From: a candidate division WOR-3 bacterium
GTDB lineage: Bacteria; Hydrothermota; UBA3072
Direction of reading: 5' to 3'
NCBI GenBank assembly: GCA_039804165.1
Contig: JBDRZZ010000017.1
Coordinates: 1-38,606 of the forward strand
DNA length: 38,606 nt
Made by a program: the position numbers and the translations under genes. Shown piece by piece: positions 1 through 9,470 of this stretch. The notes below the pieces were generated by a model that was not told the origin of the DNA, did not search any database, and was given only the letters and a program-made list of their open reading frames with translations. Position 1 is the first letter of the stretch, and the number at the start of each line of letters is the position of its first letter.

Positions 1-131
1 TTCTCAATATACAGAAAGGAGGTTTTTTTCAATACCTTTTCTTTGAAAAAATACAATCTAAACCCTTACAAATACTAAATTTCCGACTTTTGACACAAAA
101 ATTTTGGGGGGTTGTCAGTAAATAGTAATAC

Positions 132-159
132 TTGACTTATTTAAAGGGCTTTTTATCTT
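132..159 (+). promoter_or_regulatory. Promoter of the CDF transporter gene, leaderless type
   Basis: A -35 box TTGACT (132-137) is followed after 16 nt by a -10-like TATCTT (154-159). Only six bases separate the -10 from the ATG at 166, so transcription should start at or next to the start codon. No Shine-Dalgarno sequence lies in that gap. The first 130 bases of the window hold no gene I can support; they include a TGACA...TGTCA inverted repeat (91-95 and 113-117) of unknown meaning. Confidence 0.55.
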
Positions 160-165
160 TATCTT

Positions 166-1050
166 ATGGATAAAATCGATGAGAGACTCGGATTTATTGA
201 AGGTTGGGTCTCTATTGTGGTGAATATACTTCTATTTGCTTTGAAATTATGGGTTGGAGTGGCGATGAAATCTATTGCTATGACTGCAGATGCTTGGCAT
301 ACATTGTCTGACACTTTTACCTCTTTTGTTGTCATTTTAGGATTTTGGATTTCTGGGAAGCCAGCAGATGAAGAACATCCTTTTGGCCATGGCAGAGCAG
401 AGATTATTGCTGCCATTATTATTGGTGTTTTACTTGGAGTTGTGGGTATAAATTTTTTGGTTGAATCTGGGAAGAGGTTTGTTCATCATATAAGCATTCC
501 AACTTTTAAAATTTTTGCCGTAATTATTTTTGGGATTTCTATGGTTTTAAAAGAGGCTCTTTCGAGGTTTGCTTTTTGGGTTGGTAGAAGAATTAAAGCC
601 GAATCTGTAATAGCTGATGGATGGCACCATAGGAGTGATGCGATTGCTTCCGGGTTAATCTTGATTGGAGTTTTTTTAGGAAAATATTTATGGTGGATTG
701 ATTCTGTTTTAGGGATTGGGGTTTCGTTTCTTATTCTATATGCAGGTTACGATATAGTTAGAATTGCATCTAATAAAATTTTAGGAGAAGCTCCTGATGA
801 GGAAGTTAAAGAGAAAATTCATCGTATTATAAGTAAGAATGCCCCAGCTGTTATGAATATTCATCACATTCATATTCACCGATATGGAAATCATACTGAA
901 TTGACGGTTCATATTCGTTTACCAGGAAATATGAACGTTTTTGATTCTCATTCTATCACAAAAGAAATTGAAAATAAGTTAAGAGAAGAGTTAAGATGCG
1001 AAGCAACCCTTCACGTAGAACCTTTTGAAAGATTAGAGAAAGAGAAGTAA
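166..1050 (+). CDS. Cation diffusion facilitator (CDF) family metal transporter
   Basis: Predicted inner-membrane metal/proton antiporter that exports divalent metal. The 294-residue length is usual for the family. About six membrane segments fill residues 15-210. The intramembrane metal site is visible as H45-x3-D49 in TM2 and H154-x3-D158 in TM5; this HD/HD arrangement is typical of zinc-selective members, whereas a DD/HD site is found in YiiP-type proteins. The HPFGHGRAE stretch after TM2 is a family signature. Residues 215-294 form the cytoplasmic ferredoxin-like dimerisation domain, rich in histidines (HHIHIHRYGNH). The ATG at 166 matches the expected N-terminus and sits right behind a promoter. 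It stands alone and is convergent with the flippase gene. Zinc as substrate is inference. Confidence 0.92.
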   Translation: MDKIDERLGFIEGWVSIVVNILLFALKLWVGVAMKSIAMTADAWHTLSDTFTSFVVILGFWISGKPADEEHPFGHGRAEIIAAIIIGVLLGVVGINFLVESGKRFVHHISIPTFKIFAVIIFGISMVLKEALSRFAFWVGRRIKAESVIADGWHHRSDAIASGLILIGVFLGKYLWWIDSVLGIGVSFLILYAGYDIVRIASNKILGEAPDEEVKEKIHRIISKNAPAVMNIHHIHIHRYGNHTELTVHIRLPGNMNVFDSHSITKEIENKLREELRCEATLHVEPFERLEKEK

Positions 1051-1063
1051 GTTATTAATAACT
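1050..1063. repeat. 14-bp perfect palindrome between convergent genes
   Basis: AGTTATTAATAACT is its own reverse complement and begins on the last base of the CDF stop codon, between two converging genes. It could form a weak hairpin or bind a dimeric protein. A palindrome of this size can arise by chance in AT-rich DNA, and no T-run follows on the plus strand until about 1085, so I do not call it a terminator. Confidence 0.25.
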
Positions 1064-1081
1064 GTGATAGAGAAAGAGGAA

Positions 1082-2371
1082 TTATATTTTTTTCTTTTTT
1101 ATTTTTCCGCCCATAAAATATAAAGTTTGGAGAAAGAGGTAAATAAAATTACATAATAATAAAGAGATTCCAATTAAAGTGAGAGGGGAAAGAATATCTT
1201 TTAAAAAGATAATAGTTAATACCATGCAAACTAAACCAATAAAAAGAGAGATAGTTGGGACCTTAGGAGTTCCTTTTGCAATCATTATATTAGCCATTAA
1301 AGTTCCCATAAAGAAGAAGGACATTCCAAGAGCAATTAAGGTTGTATCGCTTCTATGGGCTAAGAAATCTTCTCCATAAATTGATTTTATTATTTCTGGA
1401 CCAAGGAGAAAGTAAAGGATTGTTACTCCAGAAGTTATTAATAAAAAGATACTAAAGCTTTTATATATATATCTTTTGATTCTTTTTTCTTCTTTCTTAG
1501 AATATGCTTCCGTAAGATTCGGTAGAAGAGCCGCACAAAGAGCTATTAGAATTGTTCTTGTGAGTTTTAATGGTGTTGTTATTGCACTATAAATTCCAGC
1601 ATAATAATCTTGATTATTTTTTGCTATTATTTTTATAAGAGGTGGTCCTAATCTAAGAATGCATTGATTCATTATGAATATCATTTTAGTAGTCATTATA
1701 AATTTTAAGGCATTTAAAAAATTATTATTTTTCTTGAAATCCTTTAAGATATTTTTCCATTGGATGCTAAGAGTTTTAGATAATATAATGAATAAAATAA
1801 GAATTATTAATATTGGGGATAAAACAATACTCCATCCTACAGCTAAGGTTTCCCTATTATATTTTATAATTAGAAATAAAAATCCTAAAGTCAGAAATTC
1901 TTTTGCTCCAGTGCCAAATGAGAAGATTTTAAAGTTTTTGTATCCAAGGGATATTCCTAAGAAAATATAGTAAGTCGATAATATGCTTATTCCAAGAGTC
2001 AATTGAAGAAGCATAAGGTTTTCATAATTAAAAAACTTATGAGCAATCCATATTCTGAAAATAAAGATTAATCCGTAGAGGGAGACCAACGTTACAAAGG
2101 AGATAAGTAAAGAAGATTGAATCACTTGTTCAATACCTTTTTTGTCTTTTTGTGCTTCAAAAAATGCAATGTTTCTTGATAAGTTTTCCATTACCCCTCC
2201 AGTTATAAATATCGTAAGGAGAAAAATTAAATCATAAAGAACCTTTAAAAGACCGTATTTTTCTACTCCTAACCATTTGCCAGCAAAAATCTCAAAAAGA
2301 GATAGAAAAATAGCACTAAAGCCCTCTCCTATTAAAACATATATTGATCCTTTTTTTACTCCTTGATTCAT
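1082..2371 (-). CDS. Wzx-like polysaccharide flippase (MOP/MATE superfamily)
   Basis: A 429-residue, highly hydrophobic protein with roughly 12-14 membrane segments and a basic C-terminal tail. The N-terminus (KKGSIYVLIGEGFSAIF, then GKWLGVEKYGLLKVLYD) resembles polysaccharide-biosynthesis flippases, where the 'G...YG.l' region follows TM1. Such proteins flip undecaprenyl-linked oligosaccharide across the inner membrane. The gene diverges from the YfhO-like/SGNH/carbamoyltransferase set, which supports a role in surface-glycan export. The ATG at 2371 lies 11 nt from a possible -10 box, with no clear ribosome site. The family is confident; the lipid-linked substrate is unknown. Confidence 0.8.
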   Translation of the reverse strand: MNQGVKKGSIYVLIGEGFSAIFLSLFEIFAGKWLGVEKYGLLKVLYDLIFLLTIFITGGVMENLSRNIAFFEAQKDKKGIEQVIQSSLLISFVTLVSLYGLIFIFRIWIAHKFFNYENLMLLQLTLGISILSTYYIFLGISLGYKNFKIFSFGTGAKEFLTLGFLFLIIKYNRETLAVGWSIVLSPILIILILFIILSKTLSIQWKNILKDFKKNNNFLNALKFIMTTKMIFIMNQCILRLGPPLIKIIAKNNQDYYAGIYSAITTPLKLTRTILIALCAALLPNLTEAYSKKEEKRIKRYIYKSFSIFLLITSGVTILYFLLGPEIIKSIYGEDFLAHRSDTTLIALGMSFFFMGTLMANIMIAKGTPKVPTISLFIGLVCMVLTIIFLKDILSPLTLIGISLLLCNFIYLFLQTLYFMGGKIKKKKI

Positions 2372-2382
2372 ATTTAAGGAAT

Positions 2383-2410
2383 AGAATATTTATTTTGTTA
2401 AAAAAAACAA
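2383..2410 (-). promoter_or_regulatory. Possible promoter of the flippase gene
   Basis: On the minus strand TTGTTT (2410-2405) and TATTCT (2388-2383) are 16 nt apart. The -10 ends 11 nt before the ATG, predicting a leader of only a few bases. The -35 is a weak match inside a T-run, so this is tentative. It lies back to back with the promoter of the divergent YfhO-like gene. Confidence 0.35.
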
Positions 2411-2432
2411 GAGAGTTCTTTATATGATATAC

Positions 2433-2460
2433 TTGACAATATTTCTCTTTTTATTAAGTT
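2433..2460 (+). promoter_or_regulatory. Promoter and ribosome site of the YfhO-like gene
   Basis: TTGACA (2433-2438) is a perfect -35, followed after 16 nt by TAAGTT (2455-2460), a moderate -10. About 20 nt then lead to the ATG at 2482, with a strong AAAGGAGGT ribosome site around 2470-2478. This is an ordinary leadered start, unlike the leaderless starts elsewhere in the window. Confidence 0.6.
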
Positions 2461-2481
2461 TGAAAAATTAAAGGAGGTAAA

Positions 2482-4905
2482 ATGCCAAAGGGTCGAATTT
2501 CAAGCTCCAAAAAAGTGGATTTTATTTTTATAGTTGTTCTCTTTATCTTGACTTTAATATATTTTGCTCCTGTTTTGTCTCCTTCTAAGATGATGTATGG
2601 ATCTGATTGGCTTCTCTCAGGTTATACGGATCATGCTTTCTGGGCGAGTTATGTAAAATCTCATTGGCGATTTCCTATGTGGGATAATTATAATTTTAGT
2701 GGGCATCCTACAGTGGCTTCAACAGGAGGGGGGGGAATGGTCTATCCTCCTTTTGTTTTGTTTCTTATTTTTCCTGTATATTATGGTTGGACTCTTTTAT
2801 TTGTATTGCATATATTTCTCGCAGGTTTAGGAATGTTTTGGCTCCTTAGAGTATATAGGTTATCAAGTTTTGTTGCATTTATTGGCGCTTTGATTTTTAT
2901 GTTTTCAGGGCAATTAATCACAACAACATATGGAGGTCATTTAGGAAGATTGATTGGGATTGTTTTCTTACCTTATGCTTTTTTGCTTTTGTATAAAGCT
3001 TTTGAAAATAAAAGAGTTGAAGATTTTATTTTTTTTGGGGGTGTTACTGGCTTATTTTTACTTGGTGGGCATTCCCAGATTTCCTATTGGGGAATGATTG
3101 GTGTTTTATCTTATTTTTTAACAGAATTTGTTCATAGAAGAAAGGAACTTGGGAAAGCGGGTTTTTTTAAAATTGGAGGTTTCTTTAGCATAGGAATGTT
3201 TGTTTTACTTTTGATAATTCTAATTAAATTTTTACCACCTGCTTTTTCTCTTGGTTATGGTGCAAGGGGAGTAACAAGAGGGTATAATTATTCAACCTCT
3301 TGGTCTATACCCACATCTGAGCTTTTGGATCTTATTGCTCCTCATTTTTCGGGAATCCTTGAAAATTATTGGGGAGAAAATCCTTTTAAGCTTGATTCAA
3401 GATATCTTGGTATTTTACCTCTTGTCCTTTTGGTTTTTAGTCCCTTTTATAAAGGGAAGAAATATTTACTCAAGTTTTTTTTATGGTTTGTTGGTATTAG
3501 TTTATTCTTGGGTCTTGGAAAGAATACACCTTTATTTAAGATATATTATTATCTTATTCCTATGGCAAAGAAGTTTAGAGGCCCTTCTATGTTTTTCTAT
3601 CTTGTAGTTTTTGGGATTTGTGTTTTATCTGCTTTTGGTGCAGAGGCCATTTTAGAAATAAGTAAAGAGAAAAAAGAGAAAAGGAAAGATAAAATGTTTT
3701 CTTATTTAATCGGAATTATAGGATTTGTTTTTCTTTTTACTTTGATTGTGACTATTCTTGATAAAAATCTCCTTTCTTGGATGAGGAATCATTTTGCTAT
3801 TAATTGGGTTGAGGTTTTAAGCAAAGATTCTATTTCCCAAAAAATATATATAATGAATTTGAATTTTGAAAAATTCAAGAAAAGCCTATGGTTATCCTTC
3901 CTTTTATTTTTTCTAAATGGAATTCTAATAATGTCTATTTTAAAAAAGAAAATCGCTCCTGAAATTGTTTTCCCATTTCTTGTAGTAATTTTCTTGTTTT
4001 TTGACCTTTGGCCTATTGATAGGAAATATCTTTCTAGTGTGGCTCCTCCAGATCAATATTTTGCGGCTGACGATGTTACAAGTTTTATTAAAGAAAGAAA
4101 GGATCTTTTCAGAGTTTTCCCTCTTGGTTATGATGGAAGATCTACTGATGGATATTTTCATTTCCATCAGATTGAAAATGTAGGAGGTTATGGCGCAAAT
4201 CCTCCAGCAAGATACCAGAAATTTATTGGAGCAGGTGAAAGTGTTATGTTCAACCCTATAAATCTTATTAGATTTCCGCATTTATTGTCTTTGTTGAATG
4301 TTAAATATATAGTAGGTCCACGTTTGCCTCAAGATTTGTCTGGATATGATGAAAGGGTTAAAGAAATAATCAAGGAATATAATAATTTCTACTCCAATTT
4401 TGAAGTCGCTTTTGTTGGGAGGAAATATCAGGTTTTGGAAAACAGAGATTTCATCCCTAAGTTTTCTTTGGTAGATAGTTTCGTTGTAGTTAGAGATCCT
4501 GAAACTGTTTTAAATAAAGTGCTTTCTTCTAAATTTGAAAAGGATAAAGTTGTTTTTTTGGAGGAAGAAGTGGAAAGAAAGATTTCTCTCTCCAAAGAAC
4601 TTGGTAAGATAGAAGTCATTAAAAATATTGCTAATGAAAGAGTCTTAAATGTTGAGACTAAGGAACCTTCTTTTCTGTTGGTTAGTGAGAATTATCATCC
4701 TGATTGGAAATGTTATATAGATGGGAAGAAAGAAAAGATATATAAAGCAGATTATATTTTATACGGGGTATTTATTCCTGAGGGAAAACATAAAGTTAGT
4801 TTTGTTTATGAATCTAAGGTATTTAATATAGCATCACTTTTGAGTTTTATAGGTTTTTTGATTTTTTTAGGGACATTTATAGTATATTTTTTTCGAAGAA
4901 GATAG
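2482..4905 (+). CDS. YfhO-like multispanning membrane protein
   Basis: An 807-residue integral membrane protein with about a dozen N-terminal membrane segments, a soluble extracytoplasmic region (about 535-775) and a final segment before a basic FFRRR tail. The periplasmic loop after TM1 (SDWLLSGYTDHAFWASYVKS) and the WDNYNFSGHP stretch fit the YfhO/GT-C-like class. The C-terminal soluble part carries a short motif, SENYHPDWKCYIDGK, commonly seen in YfhO proteins. Characterised relatives glycosylate teichoic or lipoteichoic acids using polyprenyl-linked sugars; the donor here is unknown. A strong GGAGGT site supports the ATG. It heads the plus-strand glycan set. Confidence 0.8.
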   Translation: MPKGRISSSKKVDFIFIVVLFILTLIYFAPVLSPSKMMYGSDWLLSGYTDHAFWASYVKSHWRFPMWDNYNFSGHPTVASTGGGGMVYPPFVLFLIFPVYYGWTLLFVLHIFLAGLGMFWLLRVYRLSSFVAFIGALIFMFSGQLITTTYGGHLGRLIGIVFLPYAFLLLYKAFENKRVEDFIFFGGVTGLFLLGGHSQISYWGMIGVLSYFLTEFVHRRKELGKAGFFKIGGFFSIGMFVLLLIILIKFLPPAFSLGYGARGVTRGYNYSTSWSIPTSELLDLIAPHFSGILENYWGENPFKLDSRYLGILPLVLLVFSPFYKGKKYLLKFFLWFVGISLFLGLGKNTPLFKIYYYLIPMAKKFRGPSMFFYLVVFGICVLSAFGAEAILEISKEKKEKRKDKMFSYLIGIIGFVFLFTLIVTILDKNLLSWMRNHFAINWVEVLSKDSISQKIYIMNLNFEKFKKSLWLSFLLFFLNGILIMSILKKKIAPEIVFPFLVVIFLFFDLWPIDRKYLSSVAPPDQYFAADDVTSFIKERKDLFRVFPLGYDGRSTDGYFHFHQIENVGGYGANPPARYQKFIGAGESVMFNPINLIRFPHLLSLLNVKYIVGPRLPQDLSGYDERVKEIIKEYNNFYSNFEVAFVGRKYQVLENRDFIPKFSLVDSFVVVRDPETVLNKVLSSKFEKDKVVFLEEEVERKISLSKELGKIEVIKNIANERVLNVETKEPSFLLVSENYHPDWKCYIDGKKEKIYKADYILYGVFIPEGKHKVSFVYESKVFNIASLLSFIGFLIFLGTFIVYFFRRR

Positions 4906-4922
4906 AAAGGATTCTTTCCCTC

Positions 4923-4950
4923 TTGACTCTAATATTTAATTGTCTATAAT
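4923..4950 (+). promoter_or_regulatory. Consensus promoter of the SGNH/TPR gene, very short leader
   Basis: TTGACT (4923-4928), 16-nt spacer, perfect TATAAT (4945-4950). The ATG at 4963 is 12 nt after the -10, so the transcript should begin only about 5-6 nt upstream of it. There is no ribosome site. This internal promoter could uncouple the SGNH-carbamoyltransferase cassette from the YfhO-like gene upstream. Confidence 0.65.
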
Positions 4951-4962
4951 TAGCTCAACAAA

Positions 4963-7224
4963 ATGAGAAAAAAGAAAAAGTCAGAGGCTAGGATTGTTCT
5001 TCGTTCTTCTCAAATTGCTCCTTGGAAAAGGATCTTGTTTGTTTTTTTTCTATTTCTTATTCCAGTCTTTATTTTTATGTTTTTGGAGGGGATTCTTCGA
5101 ATTTTAAATTATGGAGGGGATTTACGTCTTTTTATCTCTGCCCCGGAGGAGGTTTCGGATTACTATCGTTGTAATCCAGATGTGGGTAAACGTTATTTCT
5201 ATAGACAAGTTACTGTTCCAGATCCTCCGAAAGATTTATTTCTTAAGAAGAAACCAAAAAATGGGTATCGAATTTTTGTTCTTGGGGAATCAACAACAGC
5301 TGGTTTTCCATATGGTAATAATCTGATGTTTCCCCGGATTCTTTGGCGTAGACTTCAAGATACCTTTCCTGGTATGCATATTGAGGTTGTAAATACAGCT
5401 ATGGCTGCAATTAATAGCTATGCCTTACTTGATTTTATGGATGAGATTGTTAAGTATAAGCCGGATCTTATCCTTATATATGCAGGACATAATGAATTCT
5501 ATGGGGCACTTGGGGTTTGTTCTTTTGAATCACCCACGCAAAGTAGATTGATTGCTAAAGTTTACCTAAGAATTGTGCATTTACGTCTTTTTCTTTTGTT
5601 GCGAGATCTTATTAGTAAAATAAAGGGGCTCTTTTCTAAAGGCAAAACAAAAGAATTTGAGGATTTCACTGCAACTTTAATGGAACGAATCGTGGGAAAG
5701 GAAGATATTCCATTTGGGAGTGATTTGTATGAAAGAGGAAAAGAACAATTTAGAAGAAATTTGGAAGATATTTTAAAATTGGCAAAGAGAACAAAAGTTC
5801 CGGTAGTCCTTAGTGAGTTGGTTAGTAATTTTAGAGGACAACCCCCTTTTAAATCTGCCAAAGGAGGCAATTTTCCCTTGGCTGAAGAAGTTTATAAAGA
5901 AGCACAAAATTTAGAAGCTCAAGGTAATTATAAAAAAGCAAAAGAACTTTATGTAAGAGCGAAAGATTTAGACTGTCTCCGATTTAGAGCTCCTGAAGAT
6001 TTTAATTTGATTATTCATGAGCTTGCTTTAAAGTATAAAACTCCAGTAGTTCCGATGAAGAAAATCTTTGAAGAAAATTCTCCTAATGGGATTATTGGAG
6101 ATGAATTAATGTTAGATCATCTCCATCCAAATGTGAAAGGTTATTTTCTTATGGCAGATGGATTTTATCGAACTTTGCAGAAAGAAGGTTATATTAGTGA
6201 AAAGTGGGATTCTAGCAAAGTTAAGGATATCGAATTTTATGAAAGGGATTGGGGCATAACAGAGCTCGATACGATATATGGGAATTTGAGTATTCGTTGG
6301 CTTAAGGGTGGTTGGCCTTTTCAACCAAAAGAACTTCAAAATACAAGCCTCAAAAACTTTATTCCGAGGAATAAGATAGATTCTGTGGCCTTGCAGGTTC
6401 TTATAGATGAAAAGATTGGTATAGAGGTGGGGCATCTTAAATTAGCTCATTATTATGAAGATCGAAGGGAATATGAGAAAGCTTATAAGGAATACAAGGC
6501 TCTTATCTATACAATCCCTCACGAAGTTATGTTCTATGAAGGTGCTGCTAAGATGTTGATTGAATTAAAAAAGGAAGAGGAAGCTATTTCGGTTTTAGAA
6601 GAGTCTCTTAAAATTATAAATTTTGATTTTGCAATTAAGTGGCTTACTCATTTGTATCTAAAGAAAGGAGATATTGAAAAAGCTTTGATGTATCTTGATG
6701 AAGCAAGTTCTACACTTAAAAAAGACCGAGAATTTCTAAATACCCTTGCTCATGTCTATATTGTATCAGGGCAGTTTGATAAGTTATACAGACTTCTTGA
6801 ATATTTTGGTCCTAGAAAAAGAGAAATTTTAAAGCTTATTAAATATGAGAAGGGAACTAAAACTCAAGCTTTTGCGGAAAATTATAATTACGTTGCTAAA
6901 ATCTTTTTGAAAGAAAAAGATTTATCCACAGCCTTTTTGTTATTGAGTCAATCTTTAGATTTGAAAGAAACCGGGATTGCAAATAAATTTATTGGGGAAA
7001 TACTTCTTTTTAGGAAAGAGTTTGATAAAGCCTTACTTTATTTGCAAAGAGCCGAAGAGTTGGGACTAAAAGATCCTGATTTATATTATAATATGGCGGC
7101 TGCAAACTACTATTTAGACAAGAAGAAAGAAGCATTGCGATATTTAAAGAAACTTAAAGCTATAAGACCAAATCACCCTGACCCTTCTGGTTTAGAAAAA
7201 AAGTTGAAACTTGTGAGAGAATAA
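4963..7224 (+). CDS. Membrane-anchored SGNH-hydrolase-like protein with C-terminal TPR repeats
   Basis: A 753-residue protein: a basic N-terminus, one membrane segment (about 24-46), an SGNH/GDSL-type domain (about 100-400) and a TPR region (about 475-745). The SGNH blocks are visible: GEST with nucleophile S110, GHNE with N177, and D385-x2-H388 in LDHLHPN. Catalytic residues therefore appear intact, consistent with an esterase or O-acyl transfer reaction outside the membrane. A TPR-like helix pair (about 308-336, NLEAQGNYKKAKELY) is inserted inside the SGNH domain. The last codon abuts the carbamoyltransferase start (stop at 7222-7224, ATG at 7225), so the two are translationally coupled. 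Substrate is unknown; O-acylation or deacylation of a glycan is inference. Confidence 0.82.
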   Translation: MRKKKKSEARIVLRSSQIAPWKRILFVFFLFLIPVFIFMFLEGILRILNYGGDLRLFISAPEEVSDYYRCNPDVGKRYFYRQVTVPDPPKDLFLKKKPKNGYRIFVLGESTTAGFPYGNNLMFPRILWRRLQDTFPGMHIEVVNTAMAAINSYALLDFMDEIVKYKPDLILIYAGHNEFYGALGVCSFESPTQSRLIAKVYLRIVHLRLFLLLRDLISKIKGLFSKGKTKEFEDFTATLMERIVGKEDIPFGSDLYERGKEQFRRNLEDILKLAKRTKVPVVLSELVSNFRGQPPFKSAKGGNFPLAEEVYKEAQNLEAQGNYKKAKELYVRAKDLDCLRFRAPEDFNLIIHELALKYKTPVVPMKKIFEENSPNGIIGDELMLDHLHPNVKGYFLMADGFYRTLQKEGYISEKWDSSKVKDIEFYERDWGITELDTIYGNLSIRWLKGGWPFQPKELQNTSLKNFIPRNKIDSVALQVLIDEKIGIEVGHLKLAHYYEDRREYEKAYKEYKALIYTIPHEVMFYEGAAKMLIELKKEEEAISVLEESLKIINFDFAIKWLTHLYLKKGDIEKALMYLDEASSTLKKDREFLNTLAHVYIVSGQFDKLYRLLEYFGPRKREILKLIKYEKGTKTQAFAENYNYVAKIFLKEKDLSTAFLLLSQSLDLKETGIANKFIGEILLFRKEFDKALLYLQRAEELGLKDPDLYYNMAAANYYLDKKKEALRYLKKLKAIRPNHPDPSGLEKKLKLVRE

Positions 7225-9456
7225 ATGGATATTTTGGGTATTTCTGCTTTTTATCATGACAGTGCTGCTGCTTTGATCCGAGATGGTGAGGTTATTGCTG
7301 CAGCACAAGAGGAAAGATTTTCTCGCATTAAACACGATTATCGTTTTCCTACTCAAGCGATTAATTATTGTTTAAAAGAGGGGAAAATTTCTCCTTTGGA
7401 ATTGGATTTTGTGGCTTTTTATGAGAAACCATTTTTGAAATTTGAACGGATTATAGAATCTTATTTGCATTATGCTCCAAAAGGGCTTCCTTCATTTATA
7501 AAAGCAATTCCTATTTGGGTAAAGCAAAAACTCTGGATAAAAAGTTTGATTAAGGAAGCGCTACCTAATTTTAAAGGAGAGATTCTTTTCCCTGAACATC
7601 ATCGCTCTCATGCGGCTTCTGCATTTTTCATGTCCCCATTTAAAAAAGCTGCTATTGTTACTGCAGATGGGGTTGGGGAATGGACAACAACAAGCATTGG
7701 TTTAGGAGTGGATAATAAAATTTCTATTTTGAAGGAACTTCAATTTCCACATTCTCTTGGTATGCTTTATTCGGCATTTACTTATTACACTGGGTTTAAG
7801 GTGAATTCTGATGAGTATAAAGTGATGGGTTTGGCACCTTATGGAGAGCCAAAATTCGTTCAAATTATTTTAGAGAATCTCATTGATCTTAAAGAAGATG
7901 GATCATTTCATCTAAATCTTGAATATTTTAATTTTCCAGTAGGACTTACGATGACAAATAGAAAATTTCATCATTTATTTAATGGCCCTCCACGAGAGCC
8001 TGATGGACCTATTTCCCAAAAAGATATGGATCTCGCAAGGTCAATTCAAGAAGTTACTGAGATTGTGTTAGAGAAGATGTGTATAAATGCGAGAAAGGAA
8101 ACAGGAGCTGATTATTTAGTGCTCGCTGGAGGAGTTGCATTAAACTGTGTGGCAAATGGAAAGTTACTTCGTAAAACTCCTTATAAAGATATCTGGGTTC
8201 AGCCTGCAGCTGGAGATGCCGGAGGTGCATTGGGCGCTGCGCTTTCTGTTTGGTATGAGTATCTTGGGAATCAACGTTTAATTTTAGAAGGAAAAGATGC
8301 ACAAAAGGGTTCTTTTCTTGGTTGCGAATTCACGAATCCAGAGATCCAAGAGTTTTTAGAAAAATACAAGATTCCTTATCATTATTTTTTAGATGAGGAT
8401 TTGATAGAGAGAGTGGCTGAGTTATTGATAGAAGGGAAAGTTGTTGGTTGGTTTCAGGGTAGGATGGAATTTGGCCCTCGCGCCTTAGGGGCAAGAAGTA
8501 TTCTTGGAGATCCTAGGTTGCCTGAAATGCAAAGGAAGATGAACTTAAAGATTAAATTTCGTGAATCATTTAGACCTTTTGCCCCATCTATTTTGGTAGA
8601 AGATACCTCGGAATATTTCGATTTTGATCGTCCAAGTCCATATATGCTTTTTGTTGCTGATGTGGCTCATAATAAACGTTTGCCCCTTTCAGAGGAAGAA
8701 GAAAAGTTGGTGGGTTTAGAAAAACTTAACGTGGTTCGGTCTAAAATTCCTGCGGTAACCCACGTTGATTATTCTGCACGAATCCAAACGGTGGATAAAG
8801 AAACTAATCCAAGATATTATGCGCTATTAAAAGAATTTAAAAAACAAACTGGATGTCCTGTTCTCCTCAATACATCTTTTAACCTTAGGGGGGAACCAAT
8901 CGTTTGCACTCCTTTGGATGCTTATAAATGTTTTATTAAAAGTGGAATGGATTATTTAGTGATGGGTAATTATCTTCTTGATAAAAAAGAACAGTTAAAC
9001 AATTTTTCAATAAAGTTTTTATCTAATGAGTTTAGTTTAAAGAAAGTTAATTTGAAACCTGATAAAATAAAAGATTCGAGAGAATTACGTAAATTTGGGA
9101 TTGGATTATCCGTAATTTTAGGACTTTTTGGGACTTTTCAATGGATAAGGGGAGGGTTTCTTTACTCCCCGTTTTACCTTGTTGCAGGCTCTATACTACT
9201 ATTGGCTTTGATTTTCCCTATTGTTCTAAGTCCCATTTTCTTTATATTTCACTATATTGGAAAAGGATTAGGTTGGATAATGACAAGGATTATTCTCTCT
9301 ATGTTTTTCTTTTCTGTGATTACTCCTATAAGTTTCTTTTCTCGTCTTTTTGGGAAGCAATATCTGGATTTAAAATTCAAGAAGGGAGAAACTACTTACT
9401 GGAAAATACATCAAAGAGAGGATTCTTTAAAAAGATGTTTTGAAAAGCAGTTTTAA
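7225..9456 (+). CDS. Carbamoyltransferase (NodU/CmcH family) fused to an SxtJ-like membrane domain
   Basis: A 743-residue fusion. Residues 1-590 are a full O-carbamoyltransferase: N-terminal GISAFYHDSAAAL, the metal-site HHRSHAAS (H125, H126, H129), an actin-fold phosphate loop VTADGVGEW, then GGVALNCVANGK, GDAGGALGAAL and GRMEFGPRALGARS of the C-terminal YrdC-like part. Relatives move carbamoyl from carbamoyl phosphate via carbamoyl-AMP onto a hydroxyl. Residues about 610-743 have three hydrophobic segments and end in ITPISFFSRLFGK and TYWK, matching SxtJ-type proteins, usually a separate gene. Start coupled to the SGNH gene; DUF5989 follows after 14 nt. The fusion tethers carbamoylation to the membrane; the acceptor, probably a surface glycan, is inferred. 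Confidence 0.9.
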   Translation: MDILGISAFYHDSAAALIRDGEVIAAAQEERFSRIKHDYRFPTQAINYCLKEGKISPLELDFVAFYEKPFLKFERIIESYLHYAPKGLPSFIKAIPIWVKQKLWIKSLIKEALPNFKGEILFPEHHRSHAASAFFMSPFKKAAIVTADGVGEWTTTSIGLGVDNKISILKELQFPHSLGMLYSAFTYYTGFKVNSDEYKVMGLAPYGEPKFVQIILENLIDLKEDGSFHLNLEYFNFPVGLTMTNRKFHHLFNGPPREPDGPISQKDMDLARSIQEVTEIVLEKMCINARKETGADYLVLAGGVALNCVANGKLLRKTPYKDIWVQPAAGDAGGALGAALSVWYEYLGNQRLILEGKDAQKGSFLGCEFTNPEIQEFLEKYKIPYHYFLDEDLIERVAELLIEGKVVGWFQGRMEFGPRALGARSILGDPRLPEMQRKMNLKIKFRESFRPFAPSILVEDTSEYFDFDRPSPYMLFVADVAHNKRLPLSEEEEKLVGLEKLNVVRSKIPAVTHVDYSARIQTVDKETNPRYYALLKEFKKQTGCPVLLNTSFNLRGEPIVCTPLDAYKCFIKSGMDYLVMGNYLLDKKEQLNNFSIKFLSNEFSLKKVNLKPDKIKDSRELRKFGIGLSVILGLFGTFQWIRGGFLYSPFYLVAGSILLLALIFPIVLSPIFFIFHYIGKGLGWIMTRIILSMFFFSVITPISFFSRLFGKQYLDLKFKKGETTYWKIHQREDSLKRCFEKQF

Positions 9457-9470
9457 AAGGAGGATGATTT

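Noticed and set aside
1-130. Coding region at the window's left edge
   Set aside because: No frame has family sequence or a convincing start; only an isolated GGAGG-like patch and a TGACA/TGTCA inverted repeat are seen.
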